Positions 1-10,299 of a stretch of DNA of 64,000 nt are shown here, piece by piece. Within the stretch, counting starts at the first letter, position 1. Every line of letters begins with the position of its first letter. The stretch is from assembly GCA_028285085.1 (NCBI GenBank), contig JANQQI010000075.1:1-64000 (forward strand), in the 5' to 3' direction. The stretch is from Saprospiraceae bacterium. Lineage in GTDB: Bacteria; Bacteroidota; Bacteroidia; Chitinophagales; Saprospiraceae. The translations under genes and the position numbers were made by a program. The notes under the pieces were generated by a model. The model did not search any database and had not been told where the DNA came from. It worked only from the letters and a program-made list of their open reading frames with translations.

Positions 1-3000
1 TCTTGGATTGGTAGTGGTGTGTCATAGTACTCAACACCTACCAAGTCACAGTTGTCTTCGAAGATTTGTGGACGTGCATCAAGTGGGTTAACACCTGGTG
101 TGTTCTCTAAATCATCTGGCGTCAAACCAGGACCACAAGTACTCAACTCAAGGTCACATGGCCATTCTACACCATCACTCAAAGTGTGCAATGAACCTAA
201 TGGGAAAGTGCGGCACTCTGTATCAGTGATATCAAATGGATTAGAGTTGATCACATCGATACGCTGTACGCAAGATGCAGTACGTCCACCTGGGTCAGTT
301 GCAGTCCAGATACGGAAGATCGTACCCAAGCCACAGTTGTCCAAAGTTCCATTGTCGAAGAAAGTCAAAGTTGCACTACAGTTATCAGTAGCTACAGCCT
401 CACCAGTGTTAGCTGGGCTAGTGTCCTCACCACATTCCAAAATCTGATTTGGTGGGCACTGGATCGCTGGGTTCAATTTATCTTGTACTTCTACTTCTAC
501 CATGCAGCTGTTGGTGTTACCCGCAGCGTCCGTCACTCGTAGTTCTACCATCACAGTCAATGGCGCTCCGGTAGCATCAAATCCAACATCGCAGCAGTAG
601 AATGGTACCGTTGGGCCAAATGGCGTACCATCAAAACCTGGGCAGTTTGGATTATCCATACGACGTACTGAGTACTCTACCAATTCGCAGTTATCGTAAG
701 ATCCATCGTCGAATACGATTGCATCAGCCAAGGTTGGCTCATCAGTAGTCAAAGCAACCACACGATAGGATTCACAAATCGGTACTGGTGGAATCTGATC
801 TTCTACAGTAATTGTCATCGTACAAGTCGATTCATTTCCACAATCATCCGTTGCTGTATAAGTTACCATCGTCTGCCCCAATGGAAGATTAAACAAGGTG
901 TTATTCAACAGATCTCCTTGACTTGCACTTACCGTGTAAGAGGTCGTTGGCGAGCAGATATCACTAATCTGAGGCTCTGGCAAGATGACACTTGCCAAAC
1001 AATCATTTTGACTGGTACTTACAGTGAAATCCGCAGGACAAATCAATTGTGGCCCTTCACTATCAACAACTTTGATGACTTGAATATCGGTAACGAATTC
1101 AGTCGTTGGGCACCAGCCAATCACCGTCCACGTTCGCAAGTATTTAGTGGTACCCTCACAAACTTCAATCACTTGATCCACGTAAGCGGCATCAATCATA
1201 CACAAGTCACCACTGCTTAAAGACACGCCATTAATAGTTGGATAGCCCGATACAGAAGGATGCGGATGTCCATCATCATCTACTAATACGTTAGAATCAA
1301 CATCATCTAAAATACCATCATCATCAATATCATTACAAGCTAAAGCTGGTGCTTCGATATCATCACGATTAAGCGGGAAATCTACATCCGCCACCGTCGA
1401 ACGGAGCACTTCAATAGTATCCATGCACGAGCTGGTATTACCAAAGCCATCTTCAATGGTCCAAGTACGGATAATGCGACGTTGGAAATCATCCGCTACG
1501 CAGTCACCATCGAAAGGATCATCTTCATAGGTCAAAGTAGCCGGACCACAAGGATCAAACCCAGTAACTGTAAATGGTCCAACACCGATACTTGGCGAAA
1601 CGCTAGCGCTAGCAGGCAATGGGAATGGTACACCTGGTGATCCAGGCAGGATATCATCGGTACAAGCCAAGACAAAGTTTTGGCATTCCAGAGCCGGCGT
1701 AATCTTATCTTCAACCACCAAGATACCCCAGCAGTTATTCCCTGTTTCAGGATCAGTGACCATTCCGTAAATCGTCAACCCAGCTTCACTAGCCGTAATC
1801 AACGGGCTAGTTGGAATTGGTTGGGTCATCGCTTCGTCGTAGAACAACTCTACGATATAGTCATCGTAGCAACCGTAAGGGCCACCCTCTAGTAAATCAT
1901 CTGCTCCGATCAGTGCTTCACAATCTGTATCCAGTGATACCTGACCACCGTTTTGATTACAAACTAAAGAACTGGTTGGGAATGGATATTCGATAACTGT
2001 AATGGTAAATGATCCTGTGGATACATTTCCAGAAGCATCCACCGCTTGGTAAGATTGAGTGGTTGTTCCAATTGGGAATGGATCACCAGAAGTCAAACCA
2101 GAATTATCCGTTTGCGTGATCACTGGATCAGGATCACAATTATCTGTAGCCGTCACCAGGTAGTTCACAAAAGCGACACAATCACCTGGATCAAGTGTAA
2201 TAATATAATTTCCGGGAAGATTCAATACTGGTGGGATATTATCTTCTACGGTTACCGTAGCGGTACAAGTTGCAGGATTACCGCACTCATCGGTCACCGT
2301 CAAAGTGACGGTATTCGTACCAATATTTGCACAAGTAAAGTCCATAACATCCAAGCTCAAGCTGACACTACCACAAGCATCATTACTGCCATTGTCAATT
2401 TGTTGAGGTGTAATGCTAGCATTTCCACTATCGTCTAGTTGAACCGTAATATCCTGACAGATGGCAGTCGGTGCATCATTATCTTCTACAGTAATCGTTT
2501 GTGTTGCTTCGATGTCATTACCGCAAGGATCCGTTACGGTCCAGGTACGGGTAATCACTCGTTCGGCTGGACAAGCACCACCTACTTCAACATCGCTGAA
2601 AGTAGCCGTTGGTGCTGGAGGAACGGGTAAAGCAACCATCGTTTGCCCCGCATTGATAGCACCAGGTGTCTCAGCTTGAGGTGCGGCCCAGGTGAAGTCA
2701 GCGTAGCTGCTACCAGAACCAGTCAATTGGAGGGACTCTCCAACGGGTGATGTCGAGGGTTCAGAAACACCAATATCTTCTGACATCATGCCCGCTGCAG
2801 GACCATCATTTGCCATGAAGTCGCCTTCATAGCTTAGGAATTGGACGACAAAAGTACCGCGTACCAGGGCTACACCATCCGGCGAACCATTCTGAATACC
2901 GGCAATAGCAAAATCAGCAAAACCAAATCCGTTAGAGGCATCGGTGAGGGTACCACTTAGTGCCACCGTATTGTACTGGTTGCCATTAGCACCATTATAT

Positions 3001-6000
3001 AATACTAATGTGTAAGCGGATAGGTCCGTTCCGGCCGTTCCGGCAATTTCAATAAACTCTCCTACATCCGAACTGGTATTATCATAGTGTATTTCGTTAA
3101 TCCAAGCATCTTCCGGTGTTGTACCTGCACAGTTATCCATGATATCTGAGACATCACCAGTAATTGTTAAATCAGTTGGATCTTGTGTACAGCTGATCGT
3201 AATATCAGCCGGTACGGTAAAGCTTGGATCTGTTGTATCTTCAATAGTAATCGTCTGGGTTTGCGTAGCACTCATATTGCCACAGGCATCGGTCGCCACC
3301 CAAGTACGCGTAATTGTACCTGTGTAACCACCACAGCCACTTAAGTCCGTTACATCAGTGTAGGTAGCCATCGGATTAGGATCACAAGTATCCATCAGGC
3401 CAGTAGCCATACCCGTCAGCGTGAGATCATCCGGGTTGTCACTACATTCGATTGTTACATCGCCGGGGGCAGTGAAGCTTGGAGGATCGAGATCTTCAAT
3501 AGTAATCATTTGCACTTGCTCACCAACGTTACCACAAGCATCGGTGACGCGCCAAGTACGAGCAATATTATTTAGGGTACCATTACAAATGGGCGTAAGC
3601 GCATCTACAAAGGTCACAGGTAAGCCCATGGGCGGCGGTGGAGCTACCAAGGTTTGGCCGACATTAAGCGTTCCAGGTGATTCTGCAGATGGACCGCTCC
3701 ATGTAAAGTCAGCCCCTACGCTTCCTGATCCAGTCAGTTGCAGGGATTCTCCGACTGGCGTTGTTCCCGTTTCGGTTACGCCCACATCCGTTGAGGTCAC
3801 ACCGTTTGCCGGGCCATTGGTGGCCGCGAAGCTACCTTCATAACTTAGAAATTCAATAACGATGGTACCATTTTGAATCAATGCGATACCATCTGGTCCC
3901 CCATTTTGGATACCAGCAATCGCAAATGACACTGCACCAAATCCACTGGCGCCTTCATCATCAATGGTTCCACTCAATGCAACCGTATTATAAGAAGCTC
4001 CGCCGTTACCATTATAAAGAACAATCGAATAAGCGGATAAATCCAATCCAGCTGTTCCGGCTACTTCAACAAACTCTCCTACATCAGTACTAACATTATC
4101 GTAATGGAATTCATTAATCCAGATGGCAGGTGGTGCACTACCTCCCATATCACAATTGTCCATAACGTTGGTCGGTTCTCCCGTTACCGTAAGGTCCGTT
4201 GGATCATCCGTACAAGACAAGGTAATATCTGCTGGTACAGTGAAAGTAGGTGCTGTATTATCTACAATGGTAATAACTTGAACGCAAGTTCCGGTATTGC
4301 CAGCCGCATCGGCGGCAGTAAAGGTACGCGTGATGGTACCTGTATAACCTCCACAACCACTGAAGTCTTCTACATCGTTATTCGTAATCACCGGATTCGT
4401 CAATGGGCAATTATCCATTACCGTTGGAGAGCCAAGAGCAGCTACGCTACGATCTGCATCACATTCCACCGTTACGTCAGATGGACAGGTTAAAACAGGT
4501 GCCTCAGTATCCACTGCATTGAGCGTGAAGCTAGCCGATCCGCTACAACCTGCTCCGTCAGAAACGACTACGGAGTAGGATCCAACGCCTAAGCCGGTTT
4601 GGTCCTCATCAGTTGGCACCAAGCCAGATCCATTACCAGTCGTCCAACTAAAAGTATAAGGTGGTGTGCCCATTACCGTGATATCGATAGCACCATCCAT
4701 CTCTGCTGGACAGGAAGGATTAGTTTCAACGCCAGTGATCATCGGGATTGGATTCACGGTAACTACAACCTCAGCGGCTTCACTATCACAAGGTGTCGCA
4801 CATTCAACTACCCAAATAGATTGTGGGCTGTTGGCCGTAGTTGTCATCGGATCATAAGATTCTGCGGGACCAGCTAAGAGGTTCGCGGGGCCAGCACCAG
4901 GATCCGCATCGAAAAATTTATATTGAGTCGGCGGAACATTAGTTGTATTCGGTTCGATCAACGTAGAACCACTACCACAAATGGTAATATCATTAAAGTC
5001 AGCAGTTGGTGCAGCAGGAGCCGCTGCCACGTCTATCGTTCCTGAATCAGAGTTCGAACAACCCGTCATCGGATCAGTATAGGTATAGGTAATAGTAATC
5101 GAACCTACACCAGCAGCTCCTGGATCGAAGGTAAAGTCCAAACCGTTACCATTATCGGTTACACCGGCACCGCTAAACACTCCACCAGTTGGCCCTACAC
5201 TGGGTACAACAACTTCTGCAGGATCGTTCTCACAAAATAGTCCACCAACTTCTATAAATACAACTGGGAGTGCGAACACCTCCACCTGATCTGTAGCCAT
5301 GTCAGAGCAATTGCCAATAGTAACGGTGTAAACTATATTATGTACCCCAACACCAGCAGCAGCCGGATCAAAATCGTAAGAATCATTACCGTTATCCGTT
5401 ACCCCGGGGCCAGAGTACACACCACCAAGTGGTACTCCACCGCCATTATTAATTTGTACACCATCATTAATACACAAATCGGCCAAAGCCGTAAAGGTAG
5501 GCGCAGCCGGTGCAGCGAAAACTTCAACATCATCAGAGGCCGTAGCTACACAGCCATTAGCATTAGTTACGGAGTAAGTAATCGTATGTGTACCGACGCC
5601 AGCAGCAACCGGATCAAAATCATAGGTGTTATTACCATTATCGGTCACACCCGGGCCGGAATAAGTACCACCGAGTGGTAACCCACCGCCAAGATTGGCT
5701 TGCACGCCATCATTTTCACAAAGGTCAGCCAGAGCCGTAAAGGTAACGGTAGGGATACTAAATACTTCAATATTGAAAAAGGCAGTAGATGTACAGCCCG
5801 TTACCATGTCTACAAAGGTGTAAGTCACCATCGTTACGCCAACACCCGCAGCAGCTGGATCAAAACTAAAGTTGGTACCATCGCCACTATCCGTGACACC
5901 AGCGCCAGAATAAGTACCACCAGTAGGTGTAACCGCCGTCAAATCATTTTGCACCCCATCGTTCACACAAAAATCACCCGGCGCGTTAGTTGTTAATCCT

Positions 6001-7103
6001 GTCAAGGTATTCACCGTCAAAGTACTAGTCACCGCACTTGGCCGACAAGTCATATCCGCCGGATCAGCATTGAGAATAGCATATATGGTGTAAGTTCCTG
6101 GGGTTACCAAGCTGGCACCGACTAAAGCAGCCGTAGTGCCTCCAGCAGTCAAACTTCCAAAAGGAACAGTTCCTAAAGAGGTTCCTCCTGTGTAAGGATC
6201 GGTAGGAGTGCTCGAAAAGGCTACAAACTCAATTCCAAAATCTGCTTCATTATTATCGCTCATCGCCATATTGGCCAGGCCGGTAGCCGTTACGTCAAAG
6301 GCGTCACCCGGACATACATCCGTTGCGCTATTAGAAACAGCACCAATGGTCGGACAAACAGCAGGCATGTTCATAACCACCATTCCCTCGGTGAATTCAA
6401 TATCGTCAATCCCAAGTTCTTCAGAAGCAGCATTGGAGGAATGCTCAACGATGAGCTGAGCCGTACACCCAACGTAAGCCGTCAAGTCTTCACTTAGTGT
6501 TGTCCAGCTACCTTCAATAGATAGGTCATCAATATCACTTCCTCGGGTATCAATTAAGGTAAGAGAGGTCGCAGAGCCACATCCGGTAATCTCAACGTGG
6601 ATGTACAAAAAATCCTCCGGTTCCCAGTTTGACTCTGCCAGAATATATTGTAAGCTAACCATAGGGGTAGTAGTCCCCGTCAAATCCACCTCATCAAAAG
6701 TTAAGGCCACCTCTCCATCGATATCCTCCATCACAAAGGCTTGGACACCGTCAGGAGCATTAGCACCTACCTGAAAAAGCAGAGAGGTATTATCCGCTAT
6801 ACCAAAGGCATCTCCATCACTAAAACCCGGACCGGCGTTACTACCAGTTGGATCCAGAATATTTACGAATCCTAAGATTGATCCACTGCTAGGTTGGATC
6901 ACGGTGATAAGTCCACAATCAGGATCATTAAAATTTTCTAACTGATGTATCGTTACACCATCAGTATCGACATACAAACAAGAGCCCTGTAGATTTTGCC
7001 CGGTCTCATCCTCAAAGCTATTGGCAACCTGAGCGGAGAGGGTCGAGAAGTTACTTAATAGCAGGATCGATAGAAGCCACGCTAAGCGGTAGAAGTTTTT
7101 CAT
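1..7103 (-). CDS. Giant secreted HYR/lamin-tail/Ig-like adhesin, C-terminus outside window
   Basis: An open frame runs from ATG at 7103 to the window edge without a stop, giving 2367 residues with the C-terminus missing. It starts with a clear signal peptide (MKNFYRLAWLLSILLLS...LSAQ). Next comes a jelly-roll-like region to about residue 235, then Ig-like repeats of about 80 residues with GG(T/V)YSGPGVTDNG and FDPAAAGVG cores (roughly residues 370-690). A SprB-like module follows, then alternating HYR-type modules (DNC, ECSDNP, TDxxGN, CGGYTGTITRT) and two lamin-tail domains (WINEIHYDN, GEFIEIAGT). A calcium-binding-like stretch (NDIDDDGILDDVDSN) lies near residue 1930. Such proteins are extracellular and usually end in a T9SS sorting domain, which is inferred here. 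An adhesive or gliding role is likely but not shown. No enzymatic motif was seen. Confidence 0.85.
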   Translation of the reverse strand, partial: MKNFYRLAWLLSILLLSNFSTLSAQVANSFEDETGQNLQGSCLYVDTDGVTIHQLENFNDPDCGLITVIQPSSGSILGFVNILDPTGSNAGPGFSDGDAFGIADNTSLLFQVGANAPDGVQAFVMEDIDGEVALTFDEVDLTGTTTPMVSLQYILAESNWEPEDFLYIHVEITGCGSATSLTLIDTRGSDIDDLSIEGSWTTLSEDLTAYVGCTAQLIVEHSSNAASEELGIDDIEFTEGMVVMNMPAVCPTIGAVSNSATDVCPGDAFDVTATGLANMAMSDNNEADFGIEFVAFSSTPTDPYTGGTSLGTVPFGSLTAGGTTAALVGASLVTPGTYTIYAILNADPADMTCRPSAVTSTLTVNTLTGLTTNAPGDFCVNDGVQNDLTAVTPTGGTYSGAGVTDSGDGTNFSFDPAAAGVGVTMVTYTFVDMVTGCTSTAFFNIEVFSIPTVTFTALADLCENDGVQANLGGGLPLGGTYSGPGVTDNGNNTYDFDPVAAGVGTHTITYSVTNANGCVATASDDVEVFAAPAAPTFTALADLCINDGVQINNGGGVPLGGVYSGPGVTDNGNDSYDFDPAAAGVGVHNIVYTVTIGNCSDMATDQVEVFALPVVFIEVGGLFCENDPAEVVVPSVGPTGGVFSGAGVTDNGNGLDFTFDPGAAGVGSITITYTYTDPMTGCSNSDSGTIDVAAAPAAPTADFNDITICGSGSTLIEPNTTNVPPTQYKFFDADPGAGPANLLAGPAESYDPMTTTANSPQSIWVVECATPCDSEAAEVVVTVNPIPMITGVETNPSCPAEMDGAIDITVMGTPPYTFSWTTGNGSGLVPTDEDQTGLGVGSYSVVVSDGAGCSGSASFTLNAVDTEAPVLTCPSDVTVECDADRSVAALGSPTVMDNCPLTNPVITNNDVEDFSGCGGYTGTITRTFTAADAAGNTGTCVQVITIVDNTAPTFTVPADITLSCTDDPTDLTVTGEPTNVMDNCDMGGSAPPAIWINEFHYDNVSTDVGEFVEVAGTAGLDLSAYSIVLYNGNGGASYNTVALSGTIDDEGASGFGAVSFAIAGIQNGGPDGIALIQNGTIVIEFLSYEGSFAATNGPANGVTSTDVGVTETGTTPVGESLQLTGSGSVGADFTWSGPSAESPGTLNVGQTLVAPPPPMGLPVTFVDALTPICNGTLNNIARTWRVTDACGNVGEQVQMITIEDLDPPSFTAPGDVTIECSDNPDDLTLTGMATGLMDTCDPNPMATYTDVTDLSGCGGYTGTITRTWVATDACGNMSATQTQTITIEDTTDPSFTVPADITISCTQDPTDLTITGDVSDIMDNCAGTTPEDAWINEIHYDNTSSDVGEFIEIAGTAGTDLSAYTLVLYNGANGNQYNTVALSGTLTDASNGFGFADFAIAGIQNGSPDGVALVRGTFVVQFLSYEGDFMANDGPAAGMMSEDIGVSEPSTSPVGESLQLTGSGSSYADFTWAAPQAETPGAINAGQTMVALPVPPAPTATFSDVEVGGACPAERVITRTWTVTDPCGNDIEATQTITVEDNDAPTAICQDITVQLDDSGNASITPQQIDNGSNDACGSVSLSLDVMDFTCANIGTNTVTLTVTDECGNPATCTATVTVEDNIPPVLNLPGNYIITLDPGDCVAFVNYLVTATDNCDPDPVITQTDNSGLTSGDPFPIGTTTQSYQAVDASGNVSTGSFTITVIEYPFPTSSLVCNQNGGQVSLDTDCEALIGADDLLEGGPYGCYDDYIVELFYDEAMTQPIPTSPLITASEAGLTIYGMVTDPETGNNCWGILVVEDKITPALECQNFVLACTDDILPGSPGVPFPLPASASVSPSIGVGPFTVTGFDPCGPATLTYEDDPFDGDCVADDFQRRIIRTWTIEDGFGNTSSCMDTIEVLRSTVADVDFPLNRDDIEAPALACNDIDDDGILDDVDSNVLVDDDGHPHPSVSGYPTINGVSLSSGDLCMIDAAYVDQVIEVCEGTTKYLRTWTVIGWCPTTEFVTDIQVIKVVDSEGPQLICPADFTVSTSQNDCLASVILPEPQISDICSPTTSYTVSASQGDLLNNTLFNLPLGQTMVTYTATDDCGNESTCTMTITVEDQIPPVPICESYRVVALTTDEPTLADAIVFDDGSYDNCELVEYSVRRMDNPNCPGFDGTPFGPTVPFYCCDVGFDATGAPLTVMVELRVTDAAGNTNSCMVEVEVQDKLNPAIQCPPNQILECGEDTSPANTGEAVATDNCSATLTFFDNGTLDNCGLGTIFRIWTATDPGGRTASCVQRIDVINSNPFDITDTECRTFPLGSLHTLSDGVEWPCDLELSTCGPGLTPDDLENTPGVNPLDARPQIFEDNCDLVGVEYYDTPLPIQ
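2472..4507 (-). repeat. Tandem duplication of about 1.02 kb (HYR + lamin-tail unit)
   Basis: Two consecutive copies, about 2472-3489 and 3490-4507, encode the same module order: HYR-like segment, lamin-tail domain, HYR-like segment. Matched landmarks lie about 1018-1020 bases apart: the WINE(I/F)HYDN region, GES LQLTGSGS, and the CGGYTGTITRT region. DNA similarity is visible but diverged, so this is an old in-frame internal duplication. Confidence 0.7.
5030..5990 (-). repeat. Four Ig-like repeats of about 240 bp inside the giant adhesin
   Basis: Four successive copies with a period near 240 bases (about 80 residues) are visible. Each has a LC(E/I)NDGVQ-like or CENDPAE start, a YSGPGVTDNGN core, FDPAAAGVG, and an ITYT..GC strand. 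They are typical stalk modules of Bacteroidota surface proteins. Confidence 0.7.
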
Positions 7104-7557
7104 GGGATACCGTAAGTTTTAGGTACTTGGTTAAACACAAATTGCAATTGCAGCCATACCGAATGATATAGCATGAAACAAAGCGTTGAATTGCGAAGCC
7201 TATTACGGTTCTGGGTAGGTTATTGGGAAAGAGAAATGGTCGTTAGTTCATGGGACTTGCGCCAAGTTCAGCGTTGTTCTTTGTTTTGTTCTACAAAGGT
7301 AATTATTATCCCTCGTGAATTGAATACCCTAAATTAGGTAAATCTCACATAATTACAATACATATTAACATAAAAAATACAAACAATTAACTATTTATCA
7401 ATATTTATCGAATTACAAAAATAACTTATTCGTAAATACGCCATTATTTGAACGGTACTCCTCTACTCTACTTTTAGATAGGCAGAAGACTCAAAAAAAA
7501 TTGCATCCGAAGCGTGATTTTTTCGTCCAAAGGGTTTCTTTTTTCCAAAAGTTGATA
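7104..7557. other. Intergenic region between giant adhesin and tRNA-Ser
   Basis: About 450 AT-rich bases hold the probable leader of the giant adhesin on the minus strand and the upstream region of tRNA-Ser on the plus strand. Beyond the two promoter-like elements listed separately, no ORF or structured RNA stands out. Confidence 0.5.
7294..7301 (-). promoter_or_regulatory. Putative -7 promoter element of giant adhesin gene
   Basis: The plus-strand CAAAGGTA reads TACCTTTG on the minus strand, an exact match to the Bacteroidota sigma-A -7 element TAnnTTTG. It lies about 190 bases before the adhesin start codon. No clear TTG -33 element was found. Confidence 0.45.
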
Positions 7558-7565
7558 TACATTTG
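7558..7565 (+). promoter_or_regulatory. Putative -7 promoter element of tRNA-Ser
   Basis: TACATTTG matches TAnnTTTG exactly, 34 bases upstream of the mature tRNA-Ser 5' end. This spacing suits a short 5' leader. Confidence 0.55.
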
Positions 7566-7599
7566 CACTCGCTATTTAAAACTAGCATTTGATACTCTT

Positions 7600-7721
<122 letters not shown>

Positions 7722-7841
7722 ATGCCTGCAAGTCACGTGCTCAATGTGTCATATCGTTTGATTTATGAGCTTCTTCGAGAAAATGCCCGTCTTCATATAG
7801 AAAAATCTACCAACTAGCTACCGATTAGCAACTTTAGAGGC

Positions 7842-8663
7842 ATGAAAGCATTGGCCGAAAAGTTTCCGACGCAATATTCTCCGCAAGGTAAGATGATCAA
7901 CTTGTCTAAGTACCTGATTATAGATACTTGCTATTCACCTGATTGCCATTACCCAATACATGTAGATTGCCTGCCAAGAATTAGTATTGTTTTAAGTGGG
8001 AAGCTAAAGGAAACCGTCAAGCATCAAGAAGAGTACGCTTCGGCCGCCAGTATCGTCTATAAACCTAAAGGTGTAGAGCACAGTAACCGCTTTGGCCCGC
8101 AGGGTGCCCGGCTTATCTCTCTTGCCTTTTTAGATGACACCCTGCTGCGTGAATCAAAAAATACTATTGACGGCAATTGGGAGTGGTTTCATGGCTTCCG
8201 ATATGCACCGCTGGCGTATCAATTTTTGTATCAGCTCTGGCTGGAGCAAAGTATTGATTCGGTGGAAGAAAGCGCCTTCGATCTAATCGCCAATCTTGAG
8301 CTGTCGAATGCTTCTACTATACCTTCTAGCCTACCACCTTGGTTGGCTCGGGTTGAAAAAAGGATTAAAGATGAATTCTCCTGCAATATCCGCCTCAAAG
8401 ACCTCGCGTTTGAGGCCGGCATTCATCCGGTATACCTAGCCAGAGTTTTTCGGCAATATTATGGACAATCTGTCAAGGGGTATTTGCAAGATTTAAGGAT
8501 ACGTCACGCCCTGGATATCCTCTCGGGGAGTCAAACCTCCATTGTTCAGGTCGCACTAGATAGCGGGTTCGCAGATCAAAGTCATTTAAACCGTGTTTTT
8601 AAATCTCGGATAGGACTTTCTCCGGGGCAGTACAAAAAACTTGTACAAGGATTATCTGTGTAA
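7842..8663 (+). CDS. AraC family transcriptional regulator
   Basis: This 273-aa protein has a cupin-like N-terminal sensor half (about residues 20-120, with CHYPIHVDCLP and PKGVEHSNRFG segments). A C-terminal double helix-turn-helix follows (about residues 170-270), with LAFEAGIHPVYLARVFRQYYG and the AraC signature region VALDSGFADQSHLNRVFKSR..GLSPGQYKK. AraC proteins bind DNA and usually activate nearby genes in response to a ligand bound by the N-terminal half. The ligand here is unknown. It lies 112 bases upstream of, and in the same direction as, the beta-lactamase-fold lipoprotein gene, which is a plausible target or partner. Confidence 0.9.
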   Translation: MKALAEKFPTQYSPQGKMINLSKYLIIDTCYSPDCHYPIHVDCLPRISIVLSGKLKETVKHQEEYASAASIVYKPKGVEHSNRFGPQGARLISLAFLDDTLLRESKNTIDGNWEWFHGFRYAPLAYQFLYQLWLEQSIDSVEESAFDLIANLELSNASTIPSSLPPWLARVEKRIKDEFSCNIRLKDLAFEAGIHPVYLARVFRQYYGQSVKGYLQDLRIRHALDILSGSQTSIVQVALDSGFADQSHLNRVFKSRIGLSPGQYKKLVQGLSV

Positions 8664-8775
8664 TATAATTCTCTCTTTTTAGAAAGGTTTCATTTGTTCA
8701 AGATTAAGTCAATCGAATCGCTGAAGTTTGTGTCGTTCAATTATTTTCCAAAATTAGAAAAACACAACATTAATA

Positions 8776-10299
8776 ATGACTTGTAATTTCAGATCATTTA
8801 TCGGGTTGAGCATATTGACAATTTCATTATTGAGCTGCCAGACGATTACGGGACAAGAGAGTAATTCGGATTTCGAAAAAAATGCAGATCAATTTTATAA
8901 AAAAGCGATGGAATCATTTCCCAGCGTGGCAGGTTCAATTATCGCTGTTGTAAAAAATGGAGAAGTCGTTTATACAAAAGGATTCGGAATGGCGAATATT
9001 GCCGCTCGACAACGGATGACGGCCAAAACTGATTTTTATATTGCATCCAGCACAAAATCATTTACTGCATTATTAGCCAGCATTTATGACCACCGTGGTA
9101 CAATTAAATTAGATGTACCACTGGCTAATTATTTTCCTAAAGTAAAATTTGATCCAGCCATCCCAATCGATAAAATAAAAGTACGTGATTTATTAACGCA
9201 TACTTCCGGTATTAATAATGATGGTATTGGATTTAGATCAGCCTATTCCGGCGACCACAATCATGATTTATTAATGGCATTAATGGATCACTGCACGCCG
9301 AATGAAGTTGGTCATGGCAATTATGACTACACTAATGTGGGTTACAATATTTATGGTTTAATTCTACAAGAACATTTAGGCAAATCATGGCAGGATGGCT
9401 TGCAAGAAGAAATATTTAAGCCCTTAGGCATGCAACAAACCAGTGCCTATATTTCTAATGCTGAAAAAAAGAATTGGCCCCTGGCATTACCTTATTTAGG
9501 CTACAGTAAAGAAAGAATTGAGCCGGTTTATTTATTAAAGAAAGACAATACTATGCAGTCTGCAGGTGGATTAATTTCAACCGGTGAGGATCTCGCCAAG
9601 TGGTTGCAAGTTCAGCTAGGCATGGGCAAATTTAATGGTCAGCAAGTTTTTCCCGCCGAAGTCATCAAGCAAACGCAATCCTTATTGGCTAAAGATAATT
9701 CCCGCAATGATCCTTTTGAAGGTGATGGCTACGGTATGGGATGGCAAATTGGTAAATACAAAGGCGAAAAAGTGGTTTCTCATTTTGGTGGATTTCCGGG
9801 CTACGCTACCCACGTTTCTTTTTTACCTGAAAAAGGACATGGCGTCGTTGTTCTCGTTAACGATGGTTTTATTGGCGGGCCTTTAATGAATCTTTTCGCC
9901 ACCTACGCTTACGATAATTTATTGGGGGTAGAATTATTAGACAGCCTTTATAACGAGCAATTAAATAATTATTTACAACGGTTTGACCAATTCAGTCAGC
10001 GGATCGCCGCCGGCGAAGTAGATCGTGCAAAAAGAACTTGGCAATTAAGCCAACCCTTTCCTTTTTATAGTGGCACCTACACTAATGAAATTATAGGAAC
10101 GATTAAAATTGAAGGCACAGAAGAAGCATTAAAAGTAAGCTTGGGCAATCTGCATTGTTTTGCCACACCTTACACAAGAGAAGAAAGTATTCGAGTAGAA
10201 TTGGTTCCGGGTTCGGGAGAAATCATGGTTTTTGAAATTAAAGACAAAAAATTGAAAGGGATTAATTTTGATGATGTATTTTTTAAAAAGAAAAAATAA
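8776..10299 (+). CDS. Serine beta-lactamase-fold hydrolase, lipoprotein
   Basis: A 507-aa class C beta-lactamase/DD-peptidase-fold enzyme. The catalytic triad motifs are visible: SxxK as SSTK at residues 91-94, YxN as YTN at 185-187, and HxG as HFG at 336-338. The N-terminus has a lipoprotein signal with lipobox LLSC and acceptor Cys21, so the protein should be anchored in the periplasm or outer membrane. A C-terminal beta-rich domain (about residues 410-507) resembles those that follow the catalytic domain in this family. The substrate cannot be told from sequence: members include esterases, peptidases and cell-wall amidases, and few are true antibiotic resistance enzymes. The gene is visibly more AT-rich than its neighbours (many TTA, AAT and ATT codons), which suggests acquisition. 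Confidence 0.88.
   Translation: MTCNFRSFIGLSILTISLLSCQTITGQESNSDFEKNADQFYKKAMESFPSVAGSIIAVVKNGEVVYTKGFGMANIAARQRMTAKTDFYIASSTKSFTALLASIYDHRGTIKLDVPLANYFPKVKFDPAIPIDKIKVRDLLTHTSGINNDGIGFRSAYSGDHNHDLLMALMDHCTPNEVGHGNYDYTNVGYNIYGLILQEHLGKSWQDGLQEEIFKPLGMQQTSAYISNAEKKNWPLALPYLGYSKERIEPVYLLKKDNTMQSAGGLISTGEDLAKWLQVQLGMGKFNGQQVFPAEVIKQTQSLLAKDNSRNDPFEGDGYGMGWQIGKYKGEKVVSHFGGFPGYATHVSFLPEKGHGVVVLVNDGFIGGPLMNLFATYAYDNLLGVELLDSLYNEQLNNYLQRFDQFSQRIAAGEVDRAKRTWQLSQPFPFYSGTYTNEIIGTIKIEGTEEALKVSLGNLHCFATPYTREESIRVELVPGSGEIMVFEIKDKKLKGINFDDVFFKKKK

Noticed and set aside
52-6459. Many plus-strand open frames of 60-140 codons across the first 6.5 kb
   Set aside because: They lie opposite the continuous minus-strand adhesin frame, have low-complexity composition that follows its codons, and show no domain, signal or start site.
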